This document shows, piece after piece, positions 55,329-64,000 of a stretch of DNA of 64,000 bases. The stretch is from the IMG/VR virus record IMGVR_UViG_3300025151_000023, positions 1 through 64,000 of that record. One strand, given 5' to 3'. Positions within the stretch are counted from its first letter, which is position 1, and each line of letters begins with the position of its first letter. The translations under genes were made by a program, and so were the position numbers. The notes under the pieces were generated by a model. It saw only the letters and a program-made list of their open reading frames with translations. It did not search any database and was not told where the DNA came from. The DNA is from a virus.

Positions 55329-58300
55329 TTAAATGCCTTGTTGTGCTATCTCTCCTGTATTTTTAAGTCTCACTGGTATAAAGATAAATTCAACTGCCTT
55401 AGTAGGTTCAATTGCTATATCAACATACAGTTCGTTTCTATCAATCCTAGCCGCTGTGTTGTTAGTTTCATCACATACAACAGCAAAGTCTGTTAAGGCT
55501 CTTTGTGCTGTAAGTTCTAGCATGAATGATTCAACTGCTTGTTTGATTTCATTTCTTGTTAATGAATCATTTGGTTCAAATATGAACGGTCTAGCAATCT
55601 TATCAAGATTTAATCTAACAAATGCTACTAGTCTTGCAACATTCACTCTATCAAGTGCAGAAGCTGTAAGTTGTCTTGTTTTTTGTCCAAAACATACTAA
55701 GCCTGAACCTGTTACAAATGAAATTGGGTTTATATTAACTGAATACAACGAATCTCTAATGCCTTCTGCAATAGCTTGAGTTTCAAATTCGCCTTCGCTG
55801 TTAATGAATCCTACGTTTGATGCGTTGTCAATTGCTCCACGTCTTATACCTGCTGGTGCAAACCATGGAAACGCCACTTGATCGTTAAACGCAATAGTTC
55901 TCATCATCATGTGTGATGGTGGAACAGCAATAGACTCACCAGCTAAACTAGTTGAAAGTCCTGATGGATAGTAAACCCCAGTAAATGAATTTGTTGTTAA
56001 TAAGCCATCTTCGCCATTATCTGCCGCGCCTGCTGTGTTGTTAGCATAGTTTGTGATTGCAGTTGATGTAGGCTCTAATCTAAATGGAGTGTCCCCTAAT
56101 ACAAAAGCAGTTTCTTTTCTATCGCCGTTAAGTTCTTCCAAGTTAGTGATCAACTCTGGATAACCTGGAGCCGCTAACACATTAAATTCACGTTGCTCTT
56201 CTCTAAGTTCCGCAGTTGAAGTTACAGTTGATTTCATTGCTTCAACTATTACAGCTCTTTGTGCCTTTCTACCCATGAACGGAGTTCCGTCATTTTTTAA
56301 ACCTGACTTGGTTACCCAAGCATCAGTTTCAGTTGGTAGTGTAGGATAAGTTGTTGTGCTTGGGAAGTTCGTTCTAGTAAAGTATTTTTTCTTGAACTCC
56401 TTAACATTGTAACCTGAACGTCTTAGGTTGAATCCTAACATTCCTTTTGGATATAGTGCTGGATCTGGCTTGTCAATATCAAGATAAGTTGAAGTTAACA
56501 AGTCTGTGATCAATGTTTCTTTTTGTATAACATCAAGTGTACCACTTGAGTGATATCTAAAGTCAGCAAATAAAATACCATCCTGCGAAGTTTGGTCAGT
56601 GTTATCAATTAACACCCACTCTTGTCCATCGTTTTGTGAAGAATCGTATCTGTAAATTTTTGGATAATTTTCTAAGTCACTAGTGTCTACCCAAAGATCA
56701 CCATCAACAAGTGCTGTGCCATCATCTTGTAATGTTGGCTCAGTAGCTGAAAGAATTGGACCATCTGGATTTGCTAGGCTTAGGTTGAATCCTCTTGCAT
56801 CTGAAGTTACATTTTGATAACCAGTCCATGCACTGCCGTCATGTATTAGGATATCAACTTCATCAACCTGAGTTGCATACCAAAGTTGTCCGTCTTTAGG
56901 ATCTTTAGTTGGTTCTGTTGTGCTTTGGAATGCAGTGAATGAAGTTACACCGGCATCGGGAGCATTTTCAACAGTCTTCCAGCTTGATGCAACAAAGGCA
57001 AATGTTCTTGATGCCTCGTCTGCTGTGCTTGAGCCATCGTTTAAGAAAGTGGATGAATAGTCATCTTTGTCACCTGCAGGTGCAACATACAAGTTCTCAA
57101 TTTTCTCAGTAGTAAGATCTGAGTTACCACCGTATGTGTTTGCTTTTGCAGTGCCAAAACCAATGTCAGCCATTGCTGTACCACTTACATCTGAGAAGTA
57201 AATGTTTCCACCACGTGTGTGTCTTAGTTTAATTCTTTTTGAAGTTGAATCATATTCTGCTTCGACGTTTTCAAATCCTGCCGCCGCAATCGCTGTTACA
57301 AAATCATCTGCATCTTCGCCACCTATTGAAACAGTTTTTTGGTTCAATAAGTTTGCCGCAGTGTTTGAAGTTGCTCCAGTGTTAAGAACAGTCTCTGCCA
57401 TTCTTATTGTGTCACCATCGGAGAAACCAGCCGCTGTTTTTGTAGTAATTTTGTTTGAAATAATTTCAGTAAATCCACCTACGCCAACATTTCTTTTGAA
57501 CACGTTGTAATCAATTAATTCACCAGAGTCTCTAGTAGAATCGTTCCATTCATGTTCTGCTGTATTCACCTGCACAAATAAATCAGTTGTTGCTAAGTTA
57601 ATACCACCACCTGCTTTATCTAATTGTTGTAATGCTTGCTCCTGTGTTTTGAACATAGGACAATCTTGTGTTTCAAATATACCATTTGTTTCTGAATATT
57701 TTTTCACAACAACGTCTGCACCACCGTTTGGTGTAGTAGTTTGGATAAACACCGAACCTGTTGGTTTTGGAGCATCGTCACTTGTTCTAAATCCATGGTC
57801 TTCTGTGTGCTGACCAATGAATACATTTGGTGCCGCATATCTGTTTGCTGTGCCTACACTGATGCCACAATCTGCAAACGGAGTGCCTGACGTGTCTGCA
57901 AGTTCAATAGCCGCTAATGCCAATGTTGATGAATCGTTTCCTGATGCAACTGGAATAGCGTAAAGCTCAAGTTTGCCATCTACTGCTTCTGCACTTACAC
58001 CTTCAATACCAGCATTTTTAATATCTGTAGCAAATTCTGCCGCAGTTGTGCCTGATAGTGTAATTGAGTTGCCATTGACAGTGCAAGTTTCACTAGCTGT
58101 CAGCGTTGGATTGGACACAGTGCCAGTTACTGCCGGATGAGCTGAGGCCCAAGAAGCATCTTTAACTGCACTTCCAGCCGAACCAACTTGTACCCATGTG
58201 TTTGATCTTGTTTTGTAGTACAATCTGTTGTAAGGGGTAGTTGCCACAATCGCGTAATCACCAATTGATCCAAAATCAGTTGTTGGCGCAGTGCCTGTAA

Positions 58301-58808
58301 CAAAGTCAGTGCTTGTAACATATTTTGGTGTTTTGATTGTGAAAGTTTGTGATGTTTTGTTCCACTCTTTGATGCCAAAAGCAGAACTTGAAAGATCTAA
58401 CCAATAAAATCCATCATTAGGTGTGCCACCAGGTGCACCAGCTGTTCCGGATAATTCTGCTGTATCTATGTTTGCTCTGATTACAAACGCACGATTGGCA
58501 ATACCGAGGAAGGAGTAAGCCGCCTGCAAGCCATATTCATTAAGTTCATAACCTTGTATAGGTGTTCCTGATGCATCCGAATAGAACGTCGGATTACCAA
58601 ATGTTTGTGTTAATTCTCTTTGTGATGATATTAAAAATATTTCGTTAGCATTGGTGCTCAACGTTCCTGACGCTGTACCTGTGCCTGTGCCGGATGTTTT
58701 GTTTTGGGAAGTAGCCACTACAACTAGTGGTACTGCTCCTGGGATACCTGGCACGTAGAATGATTCGTCTACTACGGTAACCTCTACTCCTGGTGATATT
58801 AAAGCCAT
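55329..58808 (-). CDS. gp18: Tail sheath protein (gp18), large form
   Basis: This 1159-residue protein starts MALISPGVEVTVVDESFYVPG, the T4-type sheath start, and ends with the conserved C-terminal half (GFNLRRSGYNVKEF, ALDRVNVARLVAFVRLNLDKIARPFIFEPND, NELYVDIAIEPTKAVEFIFIPV). T4 gp18 has 659 residues, so about 500 residues are inserted in the middle, in Ser/Thr/Asp-rich domains that should face outwards. AAAGGAG precedes the start. It is the contractile sheath of a myovirus. Confidence 0.92.
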   Translation of the reverse strand: MALISPGVEVTVVDESFYVPGIPGAVPLVVVATSQNKTSGTGTGTASGTLSTNANEIFLISSQRELTQTFGNPTFYSDASGTPIQGYELNEYGLQAAYSFLGIANRAFVIRANIDTAELSGTAGAPGGTPNDGFYWLDLSSSAFGIKEWNKTSQTFTIKTPKYVTSTDFVTGTAPTTDFGSIGDYAIVATTPYNRLYYKTRSNTWVQVGSAGSAVKDASWASAHPAVTGTVSNPTLTASETCTVNGNSITLSGTTAAEFATDIKNAGIEGVSAEAVDGKLELYAIPVASGNDSSTLALAAIELADTSGTPFADCGISVGTANRYAAPNVFIGQHTEDHGFRTSDDAPKPTGSVFIQTTTPNGGADVVVKKYSETNGIFETQDCPMFKTQEQALQQLDKAGGGINLATTDLFVQVNTAEHEWNDSTRDSGELIDYNVFKRNVGVGGFTEIISNKITTKTAAGFSDGDTIRMAETVLNTGATSNTAANLLNQKTVSIGGEDADDFVTAIAAAGFENVEAEYDSTSKRIKLRHTRGGNIYFSDVSGTAMADIGFGTAKANTYGGNSDLTTEKIENLYVAPAGDKDDYSSTFLNDGSSTADEASRTFAFVASSWKTVENAPDAGVTSFTAFQSTTEPTKDPKDGQLWYATQVDEVDILIHDGSAWTGYQNVTSDARGFNLSLANPDGPILSATEPTLQDDGTALVDGDLWVDTSDLENYPKIYRYDSSQNDGQEWVLIDNTDQTSQDGILFADFRYHSSGTLDVIQKETLITDLLTSTYLDIDKPDPALYPKGMLGFNLRRSGYNVKEFKKKYFTRTNFPSTTTYPTLPTETDAWVTKSGLKNDGTPFMGRKAQRAVIVEAMKSTVTSTAELREEQREFNVLAAPGYPELITNLEELNGDRKETAFVLGDTPFRLEPTSTAITNYANNTAGAADNGEDGLLTTNSFTGVYYPSGLSTSLAGESIAVPPSHMMMRTIAFNDQVAFPWFAPAGIRRGAIDNASNVGFINSEGEFETQAIAEGIRDSLYSVNINPISFVTGSGLVCFGQKTRQLTASALDRVNVARLVAFVRLNLDKIARPFIFEPNDSLTRNEIKQAVESFMLELTAQRALTDFAVVCDETNNTAARIDRNELYVDIAIEPTKAVEFIFIPVRLKNTGEIAQQGI

Positions 58809-58892
58809 TTTGTTTACTCCTTTGTAAGTTGTTAATATTTACCTGTCTACTGATAAATTATCCATATTTTTTAAAGGGGTCGGAAAGGCACG

Positions 58893-58900
58893 TATAAATA
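58893..58900 (+). promoter_or_regulatory. Perfect T4-type late box TATAAATA
   Basis: TATAAATA lies five bases before GTG 58906. In T4 this spacing puts the transcription start on the start codon, so the mRNA would be leaderless. Confidence 0.75.
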
Positions 58901-58905
58901 TATGC

Positions 58906-59271
58906 GTGTTTAATGGAACAAATCATACAAGACCATTGTGTCAAGAGTGCAATAGTAAGCCTGCCGCCTACAATTATCGCCGTGGCGACAAAATATATTA
59001 TAGAAAGAAGTGTGACTCCTGCATTAGAAAAACACATTCGTCAACTATTACTACACCAGCATGGCAACGAGCTGGATATGTCAAAGGTAAGTCATGTGAA
59101 ATGTGTGGGTTCACTGCACAACATCCATATCAATTAGATGTGTATTATGTTGATGCTAACATGAACAACAATGTGCCTAGCAATTTAAAGACGGTTTGTG
59201 CAAATTGTAACAGATTGCTACATGTAAAGAAACGTGGATGGCGTCAAGGTGGTCTTACAGCAGATCGTTAA
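58906..59271 (+). CDS. HNH-like zinc nuclease-type protein
   Basis: This 121-residue protein starts at GTG 58906. It has two cysteine pairs (CQEC and CDSC), then CEMCGF and LDVYYVDANMNNN, then LKTVCANCNRLL, matching the HNH/endonuclease VII-type layout (C..C, then D...N, then C..C). The first H of HNH seems to be Y. Small HNH proteins often move between phages or act as nicking enzymes in packaging. It converges with gp1 and overlaps it by 17 bases. Confidence 0.6.
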   Translation: MFNGTNHTRPLCQECNSKPAAYNYRRGDKIYYRKKCDSCIRKTHSSTITTPAWQRAGYVKGKSCEMCGFTAQHPYQLDVYYVDANMNNNVPSNLKTVCANCNRLLHVKKRGWRQGGLTADR

Positions 59272-59842
59272 TTTGTTTGTGTAGGTCTGCAATAGTACCA
59301 TCATTTTTAATTGTGTTATTAAAATCGATGTTTGCCCATTTCCATTCAGAAGGATGTACATTTGTTGGTTCAGTGCCATTTCGCCTGTATCCTGTGAACC
59401 AGTCGGGATCTGGGCCACGTGCAACTCTCCACATGCGGCCGCCAAGCTCTTTAATTAGTTTGTCTTCATGTGTAAATCTAACATCTGCAATTACATAGTT
59501 TGTATTGGGATTATCAATTATTGTTTTCTTTAACAATATAGTCCAGGTGTGTATGTGAAATCCATCTCTCACCTCTGTGCCAAACTTTTGTAGCACATAT
59601 CTTGGTGTGACATCGAAACCTAGTTCTTTTGACCAAAATTTATCTGGTATTTCTCTCCATTTTCTGCTTTCGTCAGTGTCCCCCTCCAGCAGGTCACGTG
59701 GCCATTCAAATATTGCGGCTACACCGTCTTTAAGTTTATCTGCAAATTTAACACTTCTGAAGTTGTGATTGTTTATTAAATGATTTGCTACAGTGTCTTT
59801 GCCAGACCCTATCAGGCCAGCTATTCCTATAATTTTACGCAT
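59255..59842 (-). CDS. gp1: dNMP kinase (gp1)
   Basis: This 195-residue kinase starts MRKIIGIAGLIGSGKDT with the P-loop GLIGSGKD (9-16), then KLKDGVAAIFEWPRDLLEG, and IADVRFTHEDKLI near the end. This matches T4 gp1, which phosphorylates dTMP, dGMP and hydroxymethyl-dCMP to the diphosphates. ATG 59842 is chosen because the longer frame adds only basic residues before it. It is transcribed with the 49-residue gene before it, which it overlaps by 16 bases. Confidence 0.85.
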   Translation of the reverse strand: MRKIIGIAGLIGSGKDTVANHLINNHNFRSVKFADKLKDGVAAIFEWPRDLLEGDTDESRKWREIPDKFWSKELGFDVTPRYVLQKFGTEVRDGFHIHTWTILLKKTIIDNPNTNYVIADVRFTHEDKLIKELGGRMWRVARGPDPDWFTGYRRNGTEPTNVHPSEWKWANIDFNNTIKNDGTIADLHKQINDLL

Positions 59843-59976
59843 CCGCCTCCGATTTGTCCGGTGCATTCTAGCCCATGCACGAAAAATCTTCTAGGTATAT
59901 CGTGTTCAAACATTGCATAAGCAACAATGCCACAACAGACAACTGCTATTATAATCGCCATTACATGTGTTCTCAT
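59827..59976 (-). CDS. Small membrane protein (49 aa)
   Basis: ATG 59976 overlaps the stop of the previous gene (ATGA) and opens 49 codons that end inside the gp1 start. The N-terminus (VMAIIIAVVCCGIVAYAMF) is a membrane segment, and the C-terminus has LECTGQIGGGCVKL with two cysteines. A single-pass inner-membrane protein with a short external tail is likely. The overlap on both sides marks it as a true gene. Function unknown. Confidence 0.6.
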   Translation of the reverse strand: MRTHVMAIIIAVVCCGIVAYAMFEHDIPRRFFVHGLECTGQIGGGCVKL

Positions 59977-60320
59977 TCATGCTCTCCACCTGGATCACCT
60001 GCAGGCAATTCGGTCTTTTTGCCATTTATCCACACAGCGCCTCTGGCTCTGTTGACAGAGTGATAGCCCCATGAGTATGAACTTTTAGTGAGCGTAAATG
60101 TTATCACAGTGGTAAAGATAGCAAGTAAAAGTATGAAGTGTCCAATTACTGTGATTCCAAACACAAACCAAGAACCAAAATATAACGAAAATGTAATACA
60201 CCACATCCATGCAAGTATTTGCAGTATGAGATGTCTAACGTTTTGATCAGGTATGTGTTTGAGTGGATTTCTATCGGCATTCATTATGCCATTCCAGGCA
60301 TCATGTATAAATTCTCGCAT
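59973..60320 (-). CDS. Membrane protein conserved in T4-like marine phages (115 aa)
   Basis: This 115-residue protein (start ATG 60320) has a soluble head (MREFIHDAWNGIMNADRNPL), two to three membrane segments (LILQILAWMWCITFSLYFGSWFVF and VIGHFILLLAIFTTVITF) and a basic tail (VNRARGAVWINGK). Similar genes occur near gp1 and the neck genes of marine T4-like phages. A lysis or membrane-linked role is possible but not shown. Confidence 0.55.
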   Translation of the reverse strand: MREFIHDAWNGIMNADRNPLKHIPDQNVRHLILQILAWMWCITFSLYFGSWFVFGITVIGHFILLLAIFTTVITFTLTKSSYSWGYHSVNRARGAVWINGKKTELPAGDPGGEHE

Positions 60321-60346
60321 ACACACACTATATTATATTAATATTG

Positions 60347-61393
60347 TTATGTCAAATCTTTATATAAATTATTATCCAGATTGTATTTCCAATTGGCGCC
60401 ACTATCTAATAACTGATTTGTAATTTTACTGTACTGCTCGACTATTCTGTTAATATTTTGCTCATCTGGAAAAACAAAACTATCTTGCTCATCTTCATCT
60501 TGTAAAATTTTTCTCATGCTGGTTAACCTTTTGATAGCATGAATGTGTTCAGCAGTTTGCTCACCAACTTCAAGTATTGTCTTTCTAAGCTCTGTAAGTG
60601 TATTAGCTGACTTTTCAAAAATAACTTTGCTTTCAAACCCGGTCTTGCCGTCCAGCCCAATCTCCCAACTATTGATAATGTCTGCGTATTTTGGATTCAG
60701 TTTGTTCAAACATTTACATAGCTTCTTTCTTTGTAACATAAGCTCGGTGTACCTGCGTGCTGAATGTTGCTGTTTGTCTTGTTTACTCCATGGCCTGCCC
60801 AAATATGACAAAGTTATTTCTAAGGCTTTTTTAATTTCATCTCTAGTATGCATGTTGGATCTAACAACAACATGTGGCAAATTCTCTATTAGTTTTTCCA
60901 TTTTGTCATCATAATATTTGCTTTTCATTTTTTGCAACCACGGGTAGTACCAATAGTACACTTTCTCGAGATCATTGTCTTTGTATGCTGTTACAATCTT
61001 TTTATCAATAAAAGAGTTGCCTGTGAAAGCATCAGACCATTTGGCTTGCTCTTTTCTGTTGAATTTGCTATTAGTAAACATCCAATTTTTGGATTTGCCA
61101 AGATTAAGTCTTAGTTTAAGTAATCTCTTTTTTGCCCATATGGTTGTGTCAGGATTTGTTAGCCAAATTATCTTCCTGTTTTTTGCATTTGTAAATGCAT
61201 CTTCTTCCCATGGCACATGTACTTTGATGCATCTACTTCCGTTCCTGGCAAATTTCCAAGTAAAATCATTTGATTCTATTGCAGTGCCATTTGAATTAAT
61301 AGTAGGTTCTACTCCGTTCAACATGTAGTTGATCATAGACATGAGAAAGTCACCGCCTTCGCCACCTTGCCATGCAAAAAAATAATGGATCAA
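60347..61393 (-). CDS. P-loop-like hypothetical protein, perhaps sulfotransferase-like
   Basis: This 348-residue protein begins IHYFFAWQGGEGGDFLMSMI, where GGEGGDFL lies where a sulfotransferase would have its P-loop. The rest is a helical, K-rich region (EKSANTLTELRKTIL, then KRLTSMRKIL). No clear 3' PAPS site is seen, so it could also be a different nucleotide-binding protein. It lies between the neck gene gp13 and the membrane gene, on the minus strand. The function is unknown. Confidence 0.45.
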   Translation of the reverse strand: MIHYFFAWQGGEGGDFLMSMINYMLNGVEPTINSNGTAIESNDFTWKFARNGSRCIKVHVPWEEDAFTNAKNRKIIWLTNPDTTIWAKKRLLKLRLNLGKSKNWMFTNSKFNRKEQAKWSDAFTGNSFIDKKIVTAYKDNDLEKVYYWYYPWLQKMKSKYYDDKMEKLIENLPHVVVRSNMHTRDEIKKALEITLSYLGRPWSKQDKQQHSARRYTELMLQRKKLCKCLNKLNPKYADIINSWEIGLDGKTGFESKVIFEKSANTLTELRKTILEVGEQTAEHIHAIKRLTSMRKILQDEDEQDSFVFPDEQNINRIVEQYSKITNQLLDSGANWKYNLDNNLYKDLT

Positions 61394-61397
61394 AAAT

Positions 61398-62183
61398 TTA
61401 TCCTATATGGAATGATAAAGGAGTGCCGCCTTCAGCGTAGTTGCCAATTTCTTGTTCTAGTTTGGTCATTTCATTGATGCCTTCGTTTTTCAAAGTATCA
61501 CCATTTAGACTTGCTCCACCTTGTGGTCCAGCAATAGTTTGAAATTTTGATCTAGCTTCACCAAGTGTCATTTTAGATACAGCAAGAGTGTATTCTCTAA
61601 TCCACGGTTTTGCGTAAATGTCACTTAGCAATATAAAGTCTGGACGATAATTATATTGTTCTATAAGCACAGTTTCGAGAGACCTTTGTCTTCTAAAAAT
61701 GCTTAATCTTCTAGTTGGTTGATCATATTTAAAATTAATAAACCCGCCAAACATTCTTGCAACTAATTCTTGATATCCAGCAAACATGTTATATGTTGCT
61801 AAGCCACCTATTCTACCTGTTTGTAGTAGATACACATTAGTATATGCAAGTTCAAAGGGATCAAACACTGTGCCACCTTCTGAAGAAGAAGCGCCGCCTA
61901 CTGTTCTTCTGTAAATTTTGCTTACATGTGTGACTTCTGCAGGCATTGTATATTCTGTTTGATCTTCTTGTAATTCTAAAAATCCATAAGATTCTTCTAC
62001 TGAATTAGATGATCTTTGCCTAAATTTGTCAACAGCAGAAGTAAAAGCCATTTGTAAATGCTTTGGATCTAATTCGACCTCGATCATGCCGTCGCCTAAT
62101 CTGGTTTTTACATAATCAAATATTTCCTGCTTTGCCGCATTTACTTGTGCGTCTGTAGTAGCTGAGAGTCCTGTGTCTGGCAT
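61398..62183 (-). CDS. gp13: Neck protein gp13
   Basis: This 261-residue protein has FDYVKTRLGDGMIEVELDP, AVDKFRQRSSNSVEESYGFL, YRRTVGGA, NVYLLQTGRIGGLATYNMFAGYQE and IREYTLAVSKMTLGEARSKFQTIAGPQGG, all known gp13 blocks in marine T4-type phages. ATG 62183 is preferred to the open frame to 62279 because a perfect TATAAATA box lies five bases before it. gp13 and gp14 seal the filled head and join it to the tail. Confidence 0.9.
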   Translation of the reverse strand: MPDTGLSATTDAQVNAAKQEIFDYVKTRLGDGMIEVELDPKHLQMAFTSAVDKFRQRSSNSVEESYGFLELQEDQTEYTMPAEVTHVSKIYRRTVGGASSSEGGTVFDPFELAYTNVYLLQTGRIGGLATYNMFAGYQELVARMFGGFINFKYDQPTRRLSIFRRQRSLETVLIEQYNYRPDFILLSDIYAKPWIREYTLAVSKMTLGEARSKFQTIAGPQGGASLNGDTLKNEGINEMTKLEQEIGNYAEGGTPLSFHIG

Positions 62184-62188
62184 ATGTG

Positions 62189-62208
62189 TATTTATAGAAC
62201 CATAAATA
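62189..62208. promoter_or_regulatory. Divergent pair of late boxes for gp13 and gp14
   Basis: TATAAATA (62189-62196, minus strand) ends five bases before gp13 ATG 62183. CATAAATA (62201-62208, plus strand) ends six bases before gp14 ATG 62215. The two T4-late-type boxes lie back to back with a 4-nt gap, and both predict leaderless mRNAs. Confidence 0.75.
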
Positions 62209-62214
62209 TGTAAA

Positions 62215-63366
62215 ATGCCAAGACTGTCTTTATATAAACCAGAAAAAGGTAATGATTTCGCCTTCCAAGATCGTAACATTTCTGAAGCGTTTCAAGTGGG
62301 CGGCACAGATGCGTATATCCACAAGTACATGGGTCCTGTTGATCAAGGTGGTGATGATAAAACACAGCCACAAAGATCAGGTGATTCATTAAACGAACTG
62401 GCTATACAAGATATGCTGTTTCTTGAAAACAGAGACCGCAGGTATGATCCAGATGTATATCACACAAGAACAATTTATAATGTAAGTGATATAGATTTTG
62501 ATCTTACACAGTTTGGTATGTTTTTACAAAATGATCAAGTATTTTTTACATTCCATATTAAAGATATAGTTGATATTTTAGGTAGAAAAATTATGTCAGG
62601 TGATGTAATTGAACTGCCACATTTAAAAGATGAATATTCACTAGATGAAACTGACACAGAAGTATTAAAAAGATATTATGTAGTAGAAGATGTATCACGT
62701 GCGGCAGAAGGGTTTTCAAAAACATGGTGGCCACATTTATACAGAGTAAGGTGTAAGGGCATAACAGACGCACAAGAATACAGAGATATATTAGGCGATA
62801 AAACAGAAAATACTGCACAAAAAACACGTGATAAAGAACTTGAGATCAATGATGCAGTTGTTGATCAAGCAGAAGTAGAAGCACCTGAATCAGGCTACAA
62901 CACAAAACAATATCATGTAATGCCTACAGACGAAGAAGGCAAAGTTGCATTGGTGACTGTTGACGATGAAGATTTAAAGGTTGACACAGGACATCTCAAC
63001 GTTGATGCTGTGTATCAAACTCCAGGAGCAAATGGTTGGATAGAAGGATATTTGACTGCTGATGGACTGCCAGCAAATGGCGAAACATATTCGTTTGGTA
63101 CATCATGGCCAACTAAACCGATTGAAGGCATGTTCTTTTTGCGTACAGATTACACACCGAACAGATTATTTAGATATGATGGTAGACGTTTTGTTAAGAT
63201 CGAAGATGATGTGAGAGTAACCATGACACAAACTGACACTCGTAACACAAGTAAAACTTCATTTATTAACAACAGTAACACAACAACAAGTGCCTCAGAT
63301 GGGTCAACTACTACACCAGAACGTGTTGCACTTAGTAAATTACTTAAACCACAGGCGGACAACTAA
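62215..63366 (+). CDS. gp14: Neck protein gp14
   Basis: This 383-residue protein starts MPRLSLYKPEKGNDFAFQDRN and has ENRDRRYDPDVYHTRTIYNVSDIDFDL, YVVEDVSRAAEGFSKTWWPH and a Thr/Asn-rich C-terminal end (NNSNTTTSASDGSTTT). This is the gp14 layout of marine T4-like phages. It sits directly opposite gp13. The stop overlaps the next start (TAATG). It is part of the head-tail connector. Confidence 0.88.
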   Translation: MPRLSLYKPEKGNDFAFQDRNISEAFQVGGTDAYIHKYMGPVDQGGDDKTQPQRSGDSLNELAIQDMLFLENRDRRYDPDVYHTRTIYNVSDIDFDLTQFGMFLQNDQVFFTFHIKDIVDILGRKIMSGDVIELPHLKDEYSLDETDTEVLKRYYVVEDVSRAAEGFSKTWWPHLYRVRCKGITDAQEYRDILGDKTENTAQKTRDKELEINDAVVDQAEVEAPESGYNTKQYHVMPTDEEGKVALVTVDDEDLKVDTGHLNVDAVYQTPGANGWIEGYLTADGLPANGETYSFGTSWPTKPIEGMFFLRTDYTPNRLFRYDGRRFVKIEDDVRVTMTQTDTRNTSKTSFINNSNTTTSASDGSTTTPERVALSKLLKPQADN

Positions 63367-64000
63367 TGCAACATTTTTATGACGCACAGATAAGAAGATA
63401 TATTTTGCAGTTTATTAGAATGATGTCTAACTTTACATACGTAACAGGACAGAATTCAAAAGGTGTATCAGAAACGTTGCAAGTGCCTGTCAAATACGGA
63501 GACATGAGTAGACAGGTTGCACACATTATTAAAAAAGGTTCGGAAAACACACTAATACCTGCTCCGCAAGTTTCTGTGTACATCACTGGATTAGGCTATG
63601 ACAGACCGAGAATGCAAAATCCATATCACATAGATAAAAAACATATTCGTGAAAGAGAATTTGATACTTCAACATCAGAATATACAGGTGCGCCAGGACA
63701 AGCACACACTATTGAAAGAATCATGCCTACGCCTTTTCAGATTACTTGGAAAGCTGATATATTTTGCACAAACACAGATCAAAAATTACAAATACTTGAA
63801 CAAATACTTGTGTTGTTCAATCCTGCTTTGGAATTACAAACTACTGATAATTTTTTAGACTGGACATCATTAAGCTACGTAGAACTGACTGATGTTAATT
63901 TTACTTCACGTGTGATACCACAAGGCATTGCAGATGAACTCGACGTTGCATCGTTGACGTTTACAACACCAATTTGGTTATCGCCTCCAGCCAAACTTAA
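63366..64000 (+). CDS. Virion protein after gp14 (partial, runs off the right edge)
   Basis: ATG 63366 overlaps the gp14 stop (TAATG), and the frame stays open to the window end (about 211 residues seen). It reads MQHFYDAQIRRYILQFIRMM, then VPVKYGDMSRQVAHII, SVYITGLGYDRPRMQNPYHI and RIMPTPFQITWKADIF. This is a conserved structural protein directly after gp14 in T4-like phages of marine type, probably in the neck or tail-completion part. Most of it is seen, but the C-terminus lies outside. Confidence 0.75.
   Translation, partial: MQHFYDAQIRRYILQFIRMMSNFTYVTGQNSKGVSETLQVPVKYGDMSRQVAHIIKKGSENTLIPAPQVSVYITGLGYDRPRMQNPYHIDKKHIREREFDTSTSEYTGAPGQAHTIERIMPTPFQITWKADIFCTNTDQKLQILEQILVLFNPALELQTTDNFLDWTSLSYVELTDVNFTSRVIPQGIADELDVASLTFTTPIWLSPPAKL

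Overview
The window looks like about 64 kb of a T4-like marine myovirus genome (cyanophage/pelagiphage type), probably assembled from a metagenome. It carries the T4 recombination and replication set (UvsW, UvsX, UvsY, gp32, gp41 helicase, gp61 primase, a likely gp62) and the T4 packaging, neck and tail set (gp16, gp17, gp4, gp13, gp14, gp18, gp19, gp1). Most of it is AT-rich, with short spacings and ATGA-type gene overlaps. A SAR11-like or other marine alphaproteobacterial host is an inference from the AT-richness, the phage bS21 and KdsA genes, and a GcrA-like zinc protein; nothing in the sequence proves the host. No integrase, rRNA or CRISPR array was seen.

Layout. (1) Positions 1-4975 are visibly more GC-rich, mostly + strand, and hold small or accessory genes: an EF-hand protein cut by the window edge, tandem tiny membrane peptides, an AAA+ ATPase, a GcrA-like zinc protein, an SGNH hydrolase, a 2OG-oxygenase-like protein and a CHCC zinc finger. 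(2) Positions 5039-9505 hold a BMP-family periplasmic binding protein, a nucleotide-sugar dehydrogenase, an AlgH/YqgE-like protein and a probable virion protein. (3) Positions 9604-23757 are the replication region. It contains two proteins related to bacterial DNA polymerase III alpha (one compact, one very small), gp41, gp61, a radical SAM protein in an operon with ribosomal protein bS21, a gp62-like protein, KdsA and UvsW. (4) Positions 23738-40447 form a large glycan island of glycosyltransferases, a sugar epimerase, a ColD-like dehydratase, methyl- and sulfotransferases, an AsnB-type amidotransferase, SGNH hydrolases and 2OG-oxygenase-like proteins. (5) Positions 40444-42834 hold a HAD phosphatase, three tRNA genes (Leu-like, Thr, Ala), a 7Fe ferredoxin and a nitroreductase-like protein. 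(6) Positions 42846-47105 hold UvsY, UvsX and gp32. (7) Positions 47181-64000 are the packaging, tail and neck module.

How it may work together. Sigma70-type promoters with near-consensus boxes precede uvsX, gp32, the tRNA cluster and several small genes. Many structural genes instead have a T4-late-type box (NNTAAATA) only 5-7 nt before the start codon, which predicts leaderless late mRNAs. KdsA, the nucleotide-sugar dehydrogenase, the ColD-like enzyme, the epimerase and about ten transferases suggest that the phage remodels a surface glycan of the host, or decorates its own virion. The most unusual feature is the pair of family-C polymerase relatives; no family-B gp43 polymerase lies in this window, though it could lie outside it.
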